Positions 43,886 to 52,755 of a DNA stretch of 64,000 bases are shown here, piece by piece. Within the stretch, counting starts at the first letter, position 1. Each line of letters begins with the position of its first letter. The DNA is from Paenibacillus solanacearum (lineage in GTDB: Bacteria > Bacillota > Bacilli > Paenibacillales > NBRC-103111). The stretch spans positions 62,001-126,000 of the forward strand of contig NZ_CAJVAS010000004.1 of assembly GCF_910593845.1 (NCBI RefSeq), written 5' to 3'. A program made the translations under genes and the position numbers. The notes below the pieces were generated by a model. That model was not told the DNA's origin. It made no database searches and was given only the letters and a program-made list of their open reading frames with translations.

Positions 43886-44782
43886 TCAGCCCATGGCGGC
43901 CGCACGCATCGTCGACCGGTACTGTCCCGGCGTCATGCCCGTTATCTGCTTGAACGCTTTATTGAAATGGCTCAAATCGTTAAAGCCAACCTCCTGCGCG
44001 ATATGGATAATTTTATCGCCGGAATGGCGAAGCAGCTCGCACGATACGCCGATCCGCACTTCGTTGCGAAACTCCGTGTACGTTTTCCCGGCGTACTGCT
44101 TGAACTTGGCGGTAAAAGCCGCAGCGCTCATGCCGCACATCTGATAAATTTGCTCCATCATGATCGGCTGCGCGTAATGCAGCTTCGTGAACTCGCACAC
44201 CCAGTCCATCACGGTTTTCTCGTCCCGCACGGCAGTAAACGGCTCGGACATCCGTTTCTCGTAACAGCGGCTCAGCGAGATGAACAGCTCCATCAGCATC
44301 GCTTTGACGCACAGCCGGTAGCCTAATTCTTTTTTCCTATACTCGCCTACGATCCGGTCCAGTACAAACTTGGTCTCCAGCCCTTCGTTCACAGACAGCT
44401 TCAAATGATACTGAAAATCCGAAGGCACGCGAAGCAGCGGCTCCAGATAAAAAAAACGGATGAACGGCGTGACCTGGGACAGCTGGCGAAGCTCGGCCTG
44501 GAGCAGCTCCGGCAAAAACAGCACGTTGTACACCACCATCGGCCCGCTGCCCGTAACCCGGTAACCGTGCTCCGCCTGCGGCTCGATGACGAAAAAATCG
44601 CCTTTGCCGATCGGGTAAGACTCCCCCCGGTAAATATGCTCCCCCTCCCCTTCGGCCACGAAAACGCATTCAATGAATTCATGCCTATGCGGCGCAATCG
44701 CATTAGAGCGAAACGTGTAAGGCGTAATATGAAACGGAAAATCCGGGCTTTCCAGAAAATGCTCTTTCGTATAGTAAATCAA
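43886..44782 (-). CDS. AraC-family transcriptional regulator
   Basis: 298 residues. Cupin sensor (APHRHEFIECVFVAEGEGEHIYRGESYPIGKGDFFVIEPQAEHGYRV) and AraC helix-turn-helix pair (IMMEQIYQMCGMSAAAFTAKFKQYAGKTYTEFRNEVRI, then IIHIAQEVGFNDLSHFNKAFKQITGMTPGQYR). TTG 44782 is favoured: GGAGGG 6 nt upstream, and the protein then starts at MIYYTKEHF as in relatives; upstream codons to 44974 are unlikely. It probably activates the GH97 gene downstream. Confidence 0.88.
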   Translation of the reverse strand: MIYYTKEHFLESPDFPFHITPYTFRSNAIAPHRHEFIECVFVAEGEGEHIYRGESYPIGKGDFFVIEPQAEHGYRVTGSGPMVVYNVLFLPELLQAELRQLSQVTPFIRFFYLEPLLRVPSDFQYHLKLSVNEGLETKFVLDRIVGEYRKKELGYRLCVKAMLMELFISLSRCYEKRMSEPFTAVRDEKTVMDWVCEFTKLHYAQPIMMEQIYQMCGMSAAAFTAKFKQYAGKTYTEFRNEVRIGVSCELLRHSGDKIIHIAQEVGFNDLSHFNKAFKQITGMTPGQYRSTMRAAAMG

Positions 44783-44954
44783 CGTTCTCCCTCCGGCTGC
44801 GACCCGTCCAAGGAATTTTATTCCTATTGTAGCACCTTGAGCCGTTGAGCGGGAAAGAAAATAACCTAAGTTTTGCAGCAAATTCGCCAAGTGTACCGTT
44901 TCGCCGCATGCTATGCTTGGATCAGAATTCAGACATGATCTTCGAGAGGATGCG

Positions 44955-45752
44955 ATGGCATTGGCAGAGAACACAGAGCAGTGGGTAACGCAGGAGAAAG
45001 TGGATTTTTATAAGGAAAACGGCTTCGTACAGATCGACAACGCCCTAACGGCGGAGGAGCTGGAGGAGCTGCGGGATTTCGCGGACGAGGCGATGACCTC
45101 GCAATCGAAACATGCCGTTAAGACGGACCAGGATGGCGGCGCTTACTACAAAGTATTGAACCAAAAAGTGAACGTATGGCGAGACCACGGAGGAATGGCC
45201 AAATATTCGCTTCATCCCCGCCTTGCTTCGATGGCGCTGCGGTTGACGGAAGCGAGCGGAATCCGGTTGTTCCACGATCATTTGCTTTGGAAAATGCCGG
45301 GCGATTCCAAGCCGACGCCATGGCACCAGGATACGGTCAAATGGCCGATGAACGAAACGGGAGCGCTCTCGATTTGGCTTACGCTTGATGACGTCGACGA
45401 GCGAAACGGCTGCATGATGTTCATTCCGAAATCGCATACGGCCGGTAAGCTGAAAAATATAAGCCTGACCAATCCCGTTGATATCTTCGAGTATGTCAAA
45501 GGAACGGAGCTGGAGAAGCAGCAGCCCGTCGTCGTGCCGCTTAAGGCAGGAAGCTGCACGTTTCACGACGGATTGACGTTCCACTACGCTCACGCCAACG
45601 AGACCGACAAGCCGCGGCGTGTGCTGGCGATTATTTACATGAAAGACGGCACAACGTACAACGGAGCAGGTCATGTGATGACGAACGAGCAAGGCTTGGT
45701 GCCGGGCGAGCCGATTCATGGACCGTTGTTTCCGCTGCTTGCCAAAGCGTAG
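44955..45752 (+). CDS. Phytanoyl-CoA dioxygenase (PhyH)-family Fe(II)/2-oxoglutarate oxygenase
   Basis: 265 residues, double-stranded beta-helix fold. Fe ligands are the HxD pair in WHQDTVKW and a distal His in FHDGLTFHYAHANETDKPRR, where the downstream Arg binds 2-oxoglutarate. FIPKSHTAGKL is the usual PhyH hallmark. It hydroxylates an unknown small molecule. ATG 44955 is set by GAGAGG 5 nt before it; an upstream ATG (44913) lacks this. It is divergent from the AraC gene, and part of the shared intergenic DNA could serve both. Confidence 0.87.
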   Translation: MALAENTEQWVTQEKVDFYKENGFVQIDNALTAEELEELRDFADEAMTSQSKHAVKTDQDGGAYYKVLNQKVNVWRDHGGMAKYSLHPRLASMALRLTEASGIRLFHDHLLWKMPGDSKPTPWHQDTVKWPMNETGALSIWLTLDDVDERNGCMMFIPKSHTAGKLKNISLTNPVDIFEYVKGTELEKQQPVVVPLKAGSCTFHDGLTFHYAHANETDKPRRVLAIIYMKDGTTYNGAGHVMTNEQGLVPGEPIHGPLFPLLAKA

Positions 45753-45794
45753 AATCGCGCTGCATTACCGCTTCCTTCACACACAGCAAAAGAT

Positions 45795-45827
45795 AAGGCA
45801 GCTGCCGGACGAATCCGCAGCTGCCTT
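45795..45827. terminator. Bidirectional terminator between PhyH and solute-binding genes
   Basis: AAGGCAGCTGC and GCAGCTGCCTT form an 11-bp stem with an 11-nt loop. It serves the converging plus-strand gene ending at 45752 and the minus-strand gene ending at 45843. Confidence 0.8.
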
Positions 45828-45842
45828 GTTATTCGTAAGCCG

Positions 45843-47180
45843 TTACTTTTTCAACTGCGCCACCTGTTTGTCGATATCTTCTTCGGTTTCGCGGATGACG
45901 GTGTTGATGTCCTTCCCGGCGTACAGGTCAAGCGAGTGGTTATACGCAATGCCAAGCGCGTTTCCGTCGTAGACGGTCGGATTTTTCGGCCAATTTTGCT
46001 TGTTATAAAAGGCAGCTTTCACGTTCTTCCCTTTCGTATACGGCAGATCGGCGCTGAATGCGTCCATCGTTTCTTTCGTCAGCAGCACCGGTCCCCCGCC
46101 GTTTCGCGAAATGACCAGCTGCGTCTCTTGGGAGAGCGCCGTTGCGACGACCTTGAACGCCGCATCCAGCACTTTGCTGTTCGGGTTCATGAACAGACTG
46201 GAGCCGCCGGCCGCCTGCGCCGTCTTCGGATACCCTTCGAACACCGGATACGCCGTCATATCCCAATTCATGTCCGGCACCGTCTGCAGTCCCGCCGAGA
46301 TCAAATTCGGCACGCCGGACATCGCGACGATTTGCGTCTTGTAAAAGTCCTCGTTATGCCATCTCGTAATTTTATCCTTATCCTGCGGAAACCGGTTGCC
46401 GGGGATCGCGATCAGCTCGCTGAGCAGATCGTACGCCATCCGCCATTCTTTGGTGGAAATATTCGCTTTGCCGGTTTTCGGATCAAAGTAATCTCTTGTA
46501 ATGCCGCCTGCCAGGAAATGGACGCTGTTATGATCGAACCCGATATATTGGGTGCCGTTATCGGTTCTCGTCAGCTTTTTCGCGAGCTGGACGATCTCTG
46601 GAAACGTGACGCCGTCCTTCGGATACGGAACGCCGAATTTATCGAATATATCTTTGTTGTAGAAGAGCGCGATGAAGTTGGTGGAGTAAGGGAGCGAGAA
46701 AATTTCGCCATTATTGCCGAACGTTTTGACGTAATCGATCGTGCTTTTATCGTATTTGCTCAAATCCAGGCCGTATTTTTTAATCATCGGGGTCATGTCG
46801 TAATTGAAGCCAAGGTCGGTAATGCCTTTCGCCGTGCCGATATCGCTGATGACGATGTCCGGCGTCTGGCCTGCGACGATCATTTCTTCCAGCTTCTTCG
46901 TGCCGTTTTTGCCCGGCTTCACAATTTCCAGATCGATATTGGGGTACTTCTTTTTCAATGGCTGAATGAGCAGCTTATCCCAATACTCATCGGAAAACTC
47001 CTGCCAATACGAGTAGGCGACAACTTTGGCCGGTTCCGACGATTTGGGAGGCGGCGTATTCGCGGCCTCCGGCTTGGGCGATATAGGAGCATTCGCGCCG
47101 CCGCTGCTGCAGGACACCAGCAAGACGGAAGCGGCAAGCACCGGTAAGAGCGATGAAACCGAACACTTCATGTACTTCAT
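45843..47180 (-). CDS. Sugar ABC transporter substrate-binding lipoprotein (family 1), no permease nearby
   Basis: 445 residues. Lipobox LLVSC, then PKPEAANTPPP linker and a family-1 binding protein (KKYPNIDLEIVKPGKNG, TPDIVISDIG, ALFYNKDIFDKFGVPYPKDGVTFPEIVQLAKKLTR, ending INTVIRETEEDIDKQVAQLKK). It is a paralogue of the proteins at 19979 and 23222. ATG 47180 has GGAGGG 6 nt upstream. It ends a cluster of LacI, oxidoreductase and hydrolase genes on the same strand; no permease or ATPase is nearby. Confidence 0.88.
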   Translation of the reverse strand: MKYMKCSVSSLLPVLAASVLLVSCSSGGANAPISPKPEAANTPPPKSSEPAKVVAYSYWQEFSDEYWDKLLIQPLKKKYPNIDLEIVKPGKNGTKKLEEMIVAGQTPDIVISDIGTAKGITDLGFNYDMTPMIKKYGLDLSKYDKSTIDYVKTFGNNGEIFSLPYSTNFIALFYNKDIFDKFGVPYPKDGVTFPEIVQLAKKLTRTDNGTQYIGFDHNSVHFLAGGITRDYFDPKTGKANISTKEWRMAYDLLSELIAIPGNRFPQDKDKITRWHNEDFYKTQIVAMSGVPNLISAGLQTVPDMNWDMTAYPVFEGYPKTAQAAGGSSLFMNPNSKVLDAAFKVVATALSQETQLVISRNGGGPVLLTKETMDAFSADLPYTKGKNVKAAFYNKQNWPKNPTVYDGNALGIAYNHSLDLYAGKDINTVIRETEEDIDKQVAQLKK

Positions 47181-47235
47181 TCGAATCCCTCCATGGATTG
47201 GTTCGACGATCGATGAAAATCGGCATTCAACTGAG

Positions 47236-48066
47236 CTAACTGCTTGCAGAAATATCCACAACCATGCCGTCATAGGCGCAAGTGACGCCCATTCCTCGTA
47301 AAATACGTTCCGTCACCTCGTGCGGTCCGATGCTTTGGTGGGAAAAATGGGTCGCGATCGTAACCGTACGGTCCGTCACGGCCCCAAGCTTCCGCAGCTT
47401 ATCCAGCATGAGCTGATGATCAGCGAAGTTCAGATGCTCTCTCCCCGACGGGCGGCCGCCTAACGTCGCTTCCATGACGACAGCGTCGAAACGCCTCCCC
47501 TTGAAGTCATCCCACACCGAATCCGCATACATGCCGGTATCCGAAGCGTATAAGATCGATACCTCTCCGTCAGAGATCATGTAATTCATCGCGTCGCCGA
47601 TGGCCGAGTTATGCGTTGCCGCAATCGATTGAATCGAATAAGGCGGCAGCTGCAGTTGGTTGCCCGGTAGAAACGGCACCCGCTTTATTCCTGCTTCCTG
47701 GTCTCTTCCTCCCGACAGCTCCCACTTGGTCAGCACGGACGGACCCGCGACCATCGTCATTTCCGGAAGCTCGGTTTCAATCCGGAACGGCTTCGCCCTC
47801 ATTCGCAAATTCGTCGCATCGAAATGATCCAGATGGCTGTGGGTCATGAGCAAATATTGGACCTCGATCAACGAAATCCCCTGCGCTGCACAAGACGCGA
47901 ATATATCAGGTCCCAGATCGACCAGCAAATCGCGATTGATCAGCACACTTTGCCGTTTGCGGATATTGACGCCCTTGTGTTCCCGGGCATGATGACAGGT
48001 GGCGCAGCCGCAAAACGGCGATGGGATGCCTTCGGCTGCCGCCGTTCCAAGAAAGGTGATCTTCAT
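47236..48066 (-). CDS. Metallo-beta-lactamase-fold hydrolase, PhnP-like
   Basis: 276 residues. MBL metal motif MTHSHLDHFDATNLRM, then DTGMY and ATHFSHQSIGPHEV as later ligands. An N-terminal Cys pair (PFCGCATCHHAREHKG) resembles the PhnP-type zinc site. PhnP cleaves cyclic sugar phosphodiesters, so a role in sugar or nucleotide-phosphate metabolism is possible. Start ATG 48066 has GGGAGGG upstream. It lies between an oxidoreductase and a solute-binding gene, same strand, gaps of 41 and 55 nt. Confidence 0.85.
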   Translation of the reverse strand: MKITFLGTAAAEGIPSPFCGCATCHHAREHKGVNIRKRQSVLINRDLLVDLGPDIFASCAAQGISLIEVQYLLMTHSHLDHFDATNLRMRAKPFRIETELPEMTMVAGPSVLTKWELSGGRDQEAGIKRVPFLPGNQLQLPPYSIQSIAATHNSAIGDAMNYMISDGEVSILYASDTGMYADSVWDDFKGRRFDAVVMEATLGGRPSGREHLNFADHQLMLDKLRKLGAVTDRTVTIATHFSHQSIGPHEVTERILRGMGVTCAYDGMVVDISASS

Positions 48067-48107
48067 CTCAATTCCCTCCCGATTGATTGATGGGTCATGC
48101 GCTAACT

Positions 48108-49271
48108 TTATAAGGCTTGCGTCGGCACGCGCTCATGCAGCGGCTTGATCGCCACCACCCGGCCGCCGGACCGCATCGACTCGGCAGCCGCGCACCCGAC
48201 GGCCACGCTCATCCGCCCGTCTCCGGGCGAGGCGATCGGTTCCGTGCCGTGAACGATCATGTCGATGAAATCGCCGCAAATTTTCGGGTCCGCTCCGTTG
48301 TGCGAGCCTTGGGCCGCTTTGATCTCGTAGATGCGGTCGGACAAGTCGCGCCACGTGCCGGAGCGCCTGGATTTGACGTACACCCGGTTCTCGGGCTCCG
48401 AGTTCTCGATTCTTCCTTCGGTGCCGATAATCGTATAATTTCTTTGGTAATCGGGGGTAAAATGGCATTGCATATACGACGCTTTAATCCCTCCTTCCAG
48501 CTCCATGATCAGCATGCTGTTATCCTCCACATCGACCTCCTCGCGAAAAGCGCACTGCGTTAGCGGACCGAATCTCGCTTCGGGGCAGCGAGCCTTCTCG
48601 GCGCAGGCCGGACAGGTCAAATCGTTCGGCTTGTCTCCGCCAAAGTAGTCCACCCCGCCGAAAGCGGAAACGCGGCGCGTATACCGCCCGGCCAGCCAGT
48701 GGATGATATCGATGTCATGCGATCCTTTTTGCAATAGCAGCGATGTTGTGTTACGTGAGCTCCCGTGCCAGCTGTGATAGTAATAATCGCTCCCGAGACC
48801 GACGAAATGCCGTACCCAAATCGCCTTCACTTCCCCGATCTCCCCGGAATCGATGATTTCCTTCATCGTACGGTACATGTTCATATACCGCATGTTAAAT
48901 CCCATCATGAGCTTTTTCCCCGATCGCGTCCAAGCATCCAAGATCCGGTCGCAGCCTTCGACGGAGATGGCCAGCGGCTTCTCGCAGTATACATGCTTAC
49001 CCGCTTGCAGAGCCGCTACAGCATGCTCTTCGTGGCAGCGGTCCGGCGACATGATGACGATTGCATCGATATCTTGCCGCTCCAGCAGCTCCTTGTAATC
49101 CAACGTCACATCGGCCTCCGGATTGATTTTGCTGCGAAATTTATCCAGACGGCCAGGATCGACGTCCGCTCCGGCAACGACAACCGATCTCCCTTCAGGC
49201 TGATGCCAATATTTCGTCAACACGCCTGCACGCCAGCCAAGTCCGATGACACCGATTCTGATTGGCTCCAT
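48108..49271 (-). CDS. Gfo/Idh/MocA-family oxidoreductase
   Basis: 387 residues. Rossmann motif IRIGVIGLGWRAG and catalytic EKPLAISVEGCDRI; the catalytic-domain sequence QKGSHDIDIIHWLAGRY fits the family. A Cys-containing insertion (CPACAEKARCPEARFGPLTQC) may bind a metal, as in some members acting on sugars. AAGGGGAG lies upstream of ATG. It lies 118 nt after the LacI gene. Confidence 0.87.
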   Translation of the reverse strand: MEPIRIGVIGLGWRAGVLTKYWHQPEGRSVVVAGADVDPGRLDKFRSKINPEADVTLDYKELLERQDIDAIVIMSPDRCHEEHAVAALQAGKHVYCEKPLAISVEGCDRILDAWTRSGKKLMMGFNMRYMNMYRTMKEIIDSGEIGEVKAIWVRHFVGLGSDYYYHSWHGSSRNTTSLLLQKGSHDIDIIHWLAGRYTRRVSAFGGVDYFGGDKPNDLTCPACAEKARCPEARFGPLTQCAFREEVDVEDNSMLIMELEGGIKASYMQCHFTPDYQRNYTIIGTEGRIENSEPENRVYVKSRRSGTWRDLSDRIYEIKAAQGSHNGADPKICGDFIDMIVHGTEPIASPGDGRMSVAVGCAAAESMRSGGRVVAIKPLHERVPTQAL

Positions 49272-49304
49272 AGATACCGACTCCCCTTATATTTTTTGGG
49301 CCCA

Positions 49305-49367
49305 AATTTTATTGTGTTTTTGGCTAAAAGCGAAAAAAAACGGATACTAGCGGCGATCAGGCCGCTA
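49305..49367 (-). promoter_or_regulatory. Hairpin-terminator and palindrome between LacI and oxidoreductase genes
   Basis: TAGCGGC/GCCGCTA (49348-49354 with 49361-49367) is a 7-bp stem followed on the minus strand, after 7 nt, by eight T (49333-49340), so lacI transcripts may end here. Downstream, TTTGGGCCCAAA (49305-49316) is a perfect 12-bp palindrome 34 nt before the oxidoreductase ATG, a candidate operator. Confidence 0.5.
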
Positions 49368-49389
49368 CTATCACATATTCGACGATGCG

Positions 49390-50439
49390 TTACTCCTTCT
49401 TTGGATTATAATCCGAAGACTGGCGGACCAGCAGTTCAAAAGGCATATACAGCTTGAACGGCAGCGGATGGCTGTCGGTCATTTGATCGACCATCACTTT
49501 GGCCGCCATGACACCCATTTCGAATTTGGGTACATGAACGGTTGACAGCGGCGGCGACGTGAATTGCGATACCTCGATGTTGTCCAGCCCGACAAAAGCG
49601 ATGTCTTCGGGCACGCGAAGCCTCTTCTCGGCGACCGCCCGCATGGCCGAGATCGCCATCATGTCGCTGGCCGCAAATACGGCTGTCGGCCATAAAGAAC
49701 GGTCCTCCCGCAGCAGCTCGGCCATCTGTCCGTAGCTCTCATTCACGTCCCATCCGGCGTTGATGACGAGGCGCGGGTCCGCTTCCAGCCCCGCTTCCTG
49801 CAGCGCGTACCGGTAGCCGCGGTACCGCTTCTCGCGCTCGATCTCACCGGTCATCCCGGCACCTCCGATAAAGCCGATCTTGCGATGGCCTTGCGCCAGC
49901 AAATGCGCGACGGCGGATTTGGCCGCCTGCACCCGGTCGTACGTAATGACCGGCACGGACGGATCGGAAATATCGATCCCGACGACGACGGGAATCGTCT
50001 TCTTGATGTAAGCATACAAGTCGGATGGAATCCCTTCGACGATGACGATGCCGTCCACTTGCGAAGCCGTCAGCTTGCCCACGGCGGATTCGCCCTGCAG
50101 CTCCTCCAGCGTATGCACGAACGCAAGCGAATAACCGAGCTCCGTCAGCTTCTTCTCGATCCCGGCCAATATCGGCGAGAAATACGGATGATTGTACTTA
50201 TGCTGGGGAGCGGACACAAGGCAGCCGATGCGGCGCGTCGGCTGACCGGCTTCCTTCTCGCTTCTCCGCGCCAGCTGCCGGGCGGGTTCGTTCGGCTCGT
50301 AGCCAAGCTCCTTGATCGCGCTCCAAATCTTCGCCTTCGTCTCTTGGCTAATATGACGCGAGGAATCGTTGTTGATGACACGGGAAACAGTAGAGATCGA
50401 TACTCCCACATGCTGCGCGATGTCCTTTAACTTAGGCAT
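49390..50439 (-). CDS. LacI-family transcriptional regulator
   Basis: 349 residues. The head LKDIAQHVGVSISTVSRVINNDSSRHISQETKAKIWSAI is a LacI helix-turn-helix; the C-terminal sensor has the usual PTAVFAASDMMAISAMRAVAEKRLRVPEDIAFVGLDNIEVSQFTSPPLSTV ending. It likely regulates the downstream oxidoreductase, hydrolase and solute-binding genes, and perhaps itself. AAAGGAG lies 12 nt before ATG. Confidence 0.93.
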   Translation of the reverse strand: MPKLKDIAQHVGVSISTVSRVINNDSSRHISQETKAKIWSAIKELGYEPNEPARQLARRSEKEAGQPTRRIGCLVSAPQHKYNHPYFSPILAGIEKKLTELGYSLAFVHTLEELQGESAVGKLTASQVDGIVIVEGIPSDLYAYIKKTIPVVVGIDISDPSVPVITYDRVQAAKSAVAHLLAQGHRKIGFIGGAGMTGEIEREKRYRGYRYALQEAGLEADPRLVINAGWDVNESYGQMAELLREDRSLWPTAVFAASDMMAISAMRAVAEKRLRVPEDIAFVGLDNIEVSQFTSPPLSTVHVPKFEMGVMAAKVMVDQMTDSHPLPFKLYMPFELLVRQSSDYNPKKE

Positions 50440-50539
50440 CCTTCTCTAATGCTCCTTTAACCGGTATTCAATCGTCCGGCGGCACGCCGTCTTGATGCGG
50501 CGGATCGCACTTTCCGCGAACCGGCGCTTCGTTTGCCCC

Positions 50540-50586
50540 AAACGTTTTCCAACATCATCTTACTGCCGGCACCCAAAAGTTGTCAA
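50540..50586 (-). promoter_or_regulatory. LacI-gene promoter with AAACGTTT operator
   Basis: Minus strand: TTGACA (50581-50586), 18 nt, TAAGAT (50557-50562), then the perfect palindrome AAACGTTT (50540-50547), typical of a LacI-family operator placed just after the -10. This fits autoregulation. Confidence 0.6.
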
Positions 50587-50809
50587 TCGTTATTTCCACC
50601 CTTTTCCACAGACATCAGACATGCATGCCGACGCTTTTAAAAAATCATTTGCGTATGGGGCCGGCGTTCCATCGTCCAAGGCATCTTCCTCCCGATTGCC
50701 GCATCCCCCCCTGCATCCCAGAAGCGAGAACACATGACAAAGAACCCTCGTTCCCGAACAAGCCGGGAGGCGGGGGCTCTGTCTAACGTTCCTAATCAAT
50801 TCATCGTCC

Positions 50810-50980
50810 TTACGCTTCGCGGCGTTCTCCAACCACTTCCGCTCCGAGCACGCCGCGGAAATGCTCCAGCGCCCACGCATGACCCGCCGCGTTGAAGCTG
50901 GCGACCGCATCGGCATGCACGACGATCGAATAGCCTTTATTGTACGCGTCCACAGCCGTATGGAGCACGCATATATCGGT
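50810..50980 (-). pseudogene. Isochorismatase-family hydrolase, 3' fragment at island edge
   Basis: Reading the minus strand from 50980 gives about 56 codons beginning TDICVLHTAVDAYN (the conserved cysteine-containing stretch), with ADAVASFNAAGHAWALEHF near the end and a TAA at 50810-50812. Beyond 50980 the frame meets a stop and the sequence turns A/T-rich. So the gene lost its 5' two thirds where the island begins. A stem-like region near 50735-50786 could be its original terminator (low confidence). The flanking stretch 50440-50809 otherwise holds only the LacI promoter. Confidence 0.7.
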
Positions 50981-51126
50981 GCATTATCTTTACAAAATAC
51001 ATGTACATAATTCCATTATCGGTCAAAACACGTTGATAAATAAGGGTTTTTCGAAGTGTGCATAATTAAAAGTGTTCATAATTGATTGAAAATAAAGTTA
51101 TTCAACACTAGACACTTAGAAAAAAA

Positions 51127-51147
51127 CCGCCCCTCTTTAGAGGTTGC
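51127..51147 (-). terminator. Hairpin followed by seven T, ending the Abi-like gene
   Basis: CCTCT/AGAGG arms with short loop, followed on the minus strand by TTTTTTT (51120-51126). It closes the gene whose stop is at 51176. The 150 nt from here to 50981 are A/T-rich and show nothing else. Confidence 0.55.
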
Positions 51148-51175
51148 GATCTTAAATGAAATTCATTTTTATTTT

Positions 51176-52213
51176 TTAGTTACTGTATGTTTTAAGTCTT
51201 TCTTTGACCCATATTAAAACATCTTCTGTCATCCTTAGTCCCAACAACGCATCGTTTAATGTGGTAGTTTCGGGATAAAGCACACCATTTATTTTGGGAG
51301 CCTCGGTATTATGTGCCCCAAGATCAGATGTAAAGGAGTACAAATCGTAGAAAAGTGTAAATCTCGGATAGTTGAACTGTTTTGTTTGATCATCAAATAC
51401 AATATTCTTATTAGCAGATCCCTGCACTATATTATTGGGGGTAACTACATTCTCGATGTTTCTATCTGTACTAAGATTTTGCAGACCCTTCACCCATTTG
51501 TTCCCGTCATTTTTAAACTCACTGAATATTCCGGTTATGACGTTACGACAACTCGATAGACATGGGACCGCTTGTCCATTGATGTAGTTTTCAACTGCCT
51601 CTTTATATGCTCTCCCTATTTCTGGATAATAATCGTTGAGCCAGTCAACCAACAAAGAAGGATTTCGAGTATTACTTTGTTCTGTAAAAGGTTTTAGTTG
51701 CAATTTACCTTTCGTAAAAATAATATCCTGATTTAATATATGGAGATTTTGGAGAAATTCACGAAAATCTGTAACAGCATTCTCCTTAATAAACTTCAGA
51801 CCATCTTCATCCGACACGTCCTTAAAGTAATCATCTAGCGAATCAAAGTATCCCCTGGATCTTCTAGGCATCAGTTCGTTAATATCTCCATCAAACAGAT
51901 CCATCAAATCCATTTCATCAACAATAGAACTTATCAGTATTACGAACTTATCTGTATTTTCCCCATTTGAATAAACAGCTTTTAAGATATTTTTGATAGC
52001 AGTGTAAAACTCATCAAATTTATGATTTTCATTTTGGTATGATCCATTATAGCTATAAGGATTCAAAAGACTACTATAAGCCTCATAAAGCCCACTTTGT
52101 CCGGCGTTTGAAAGTATTCTATTCCATGTTGCGTTATTATGGGTTCTGACGATTCGTTTTTTATTGATTATTGTGGCGATTCTTGAGAGAGCAATTTCAT
52201 CGAAATTATCCAT
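51176..52213 (-). CDS. Abi/HEPN-like protein of unknown function
   Basis: 345 residues. The C-terminal half (GRAYKEAVENYINGQAVPCLSSCRNVITGIFSEF and TSDLGAHNTEAPKING, then TTLNDALLGLRMTEDVLIWVKERL) has the spacing of abortive-infection C-terminal / HEPN helical domains, including Arg and a late His in SDLGAH. HEPN proteins often cut RNA, but no RxxxxH motif is certain here. The N-terminal half matches nothing I recognise. AAGGA lies 9 nt before ATG 52213. It follows an XRE regulator gene by 56 nt, on the same strand. Confidence 0.55.
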   Translation of the reverse strand: MDNFDEIALSRIATIINKKRIVRTHNNATWNRILSNAGQSGLYEAYSSLLNPYSYNGSYQNENHKFDEFYTAIKNILKAVYSNGENTDKFVILISSIVDEMDLMDLFDGDINELMPRRSRGYFDSLDDYFKDVSDEDGLKFIKENAVTDFREFLQNLHILNQDIIFTKGKLQLKPFTEQSNTRNPSLLVDWLNDYYPEIGRAYKEAVENYINGQAVPCLSSCRNVITGIFSEFKNDGNKWVKGLQNLSTDRNIENVVTPNNIVQGSANKNIVFDDQTKQFNYPRFTLFYDLYSFTSDLGAHNTEAPKINGVLYPETTTLNDALLGLRMTEDVLIWVKERLKTYSN

Positions 52214-52269
52214 TAGTACGGTCCTTCTTTCATTGGTTGCAAAGAATTGTTTGGAAATGAGAACAATTC

Positions 52270-52623
52270 TCACTTTATTTTGTTGCGTTTATCGAACGCC
52301 TTTAAAACATCGGTAATAAGGTTGTGTATTATTTCAATCTCTGCCGGATTGCGATCATTTAATTGGAGAACGATTTTGTCGATCAATATTTCATCTTTCA
52401 TGTTACTTTTCTTCCCGATTGTCAAAACATCTGACGGCTCTACCCCCAATGCATCAACTATTCGTTCTAATGTCTCCAAAGAGATGTTCTTTTCGCCACG
52501 CTCAATGCCGCCTATATAGGACTGTGGAAGATCCACTTTTTCTCCAAGTTTCTCCTGTGTTAAACCCCGATTTTTCCTTAAGAACCTGATACGGTCACCG
52601 ACTATAGTCAACAGATTTTTCAA
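52270..52623 (-). CDS. XRE-family helix-turn-helix regulator
   Basis: 117 residues. Residues about 5-62 are a Cro/C1-type helix-turn-helix (GDRIRFLRKNRGLTQEKLGEKVDLPQSYIGGIERGEKNISLETLERIVDALGVEPSDVL); a short tail follows. TTG 52623 is the start, with AGAGGGG 7 nt upstream. It lies 132 nt from the divergent DGQHR gene, with a possible operator in the shared region. Confidence 0.85.
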   Translation of the reverse strand: MKNLLTIVGDRIRFLRKNRGLTQEKLGEKVDLPQSYIGGIERGEKNISLETLERIVDALGVEPSDVLTIGKKSNMKDEILIDKIVLQLNDRNPAEIEIIHNLITDVLKAFDKRNKIK

Positions 52624-52693
52624 GAACTCACCCCTCTTTTAGAGTAGGCAAGTATACCCTAAACTTAAACTCACTTATAACATATATTTCCGT

Positions 52694-52722
52694 TTGAAAT
52701 TAGATCATATAAGATCTATTAT
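52694..52722 (+). promoter_or_regulatory. DGQHR-gene promoter with embedded inverted repeat
   Basis: TTGAAA (52694-52699), 17 nt, TATTAT (52717-52722). A perfect inverted repeat TAGATC/GATCTA (52701-52706 and 52713-52718, 6-nt spacer) lies in the spacer and -10, where a bound repressor would block polymerase. The divergent XRE protein is the natural candidate. Confidence 0.6.
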
Positions 52723-52755
52723 TGAGTTACAAGATATAGAAATGGAGGTTTTCAT

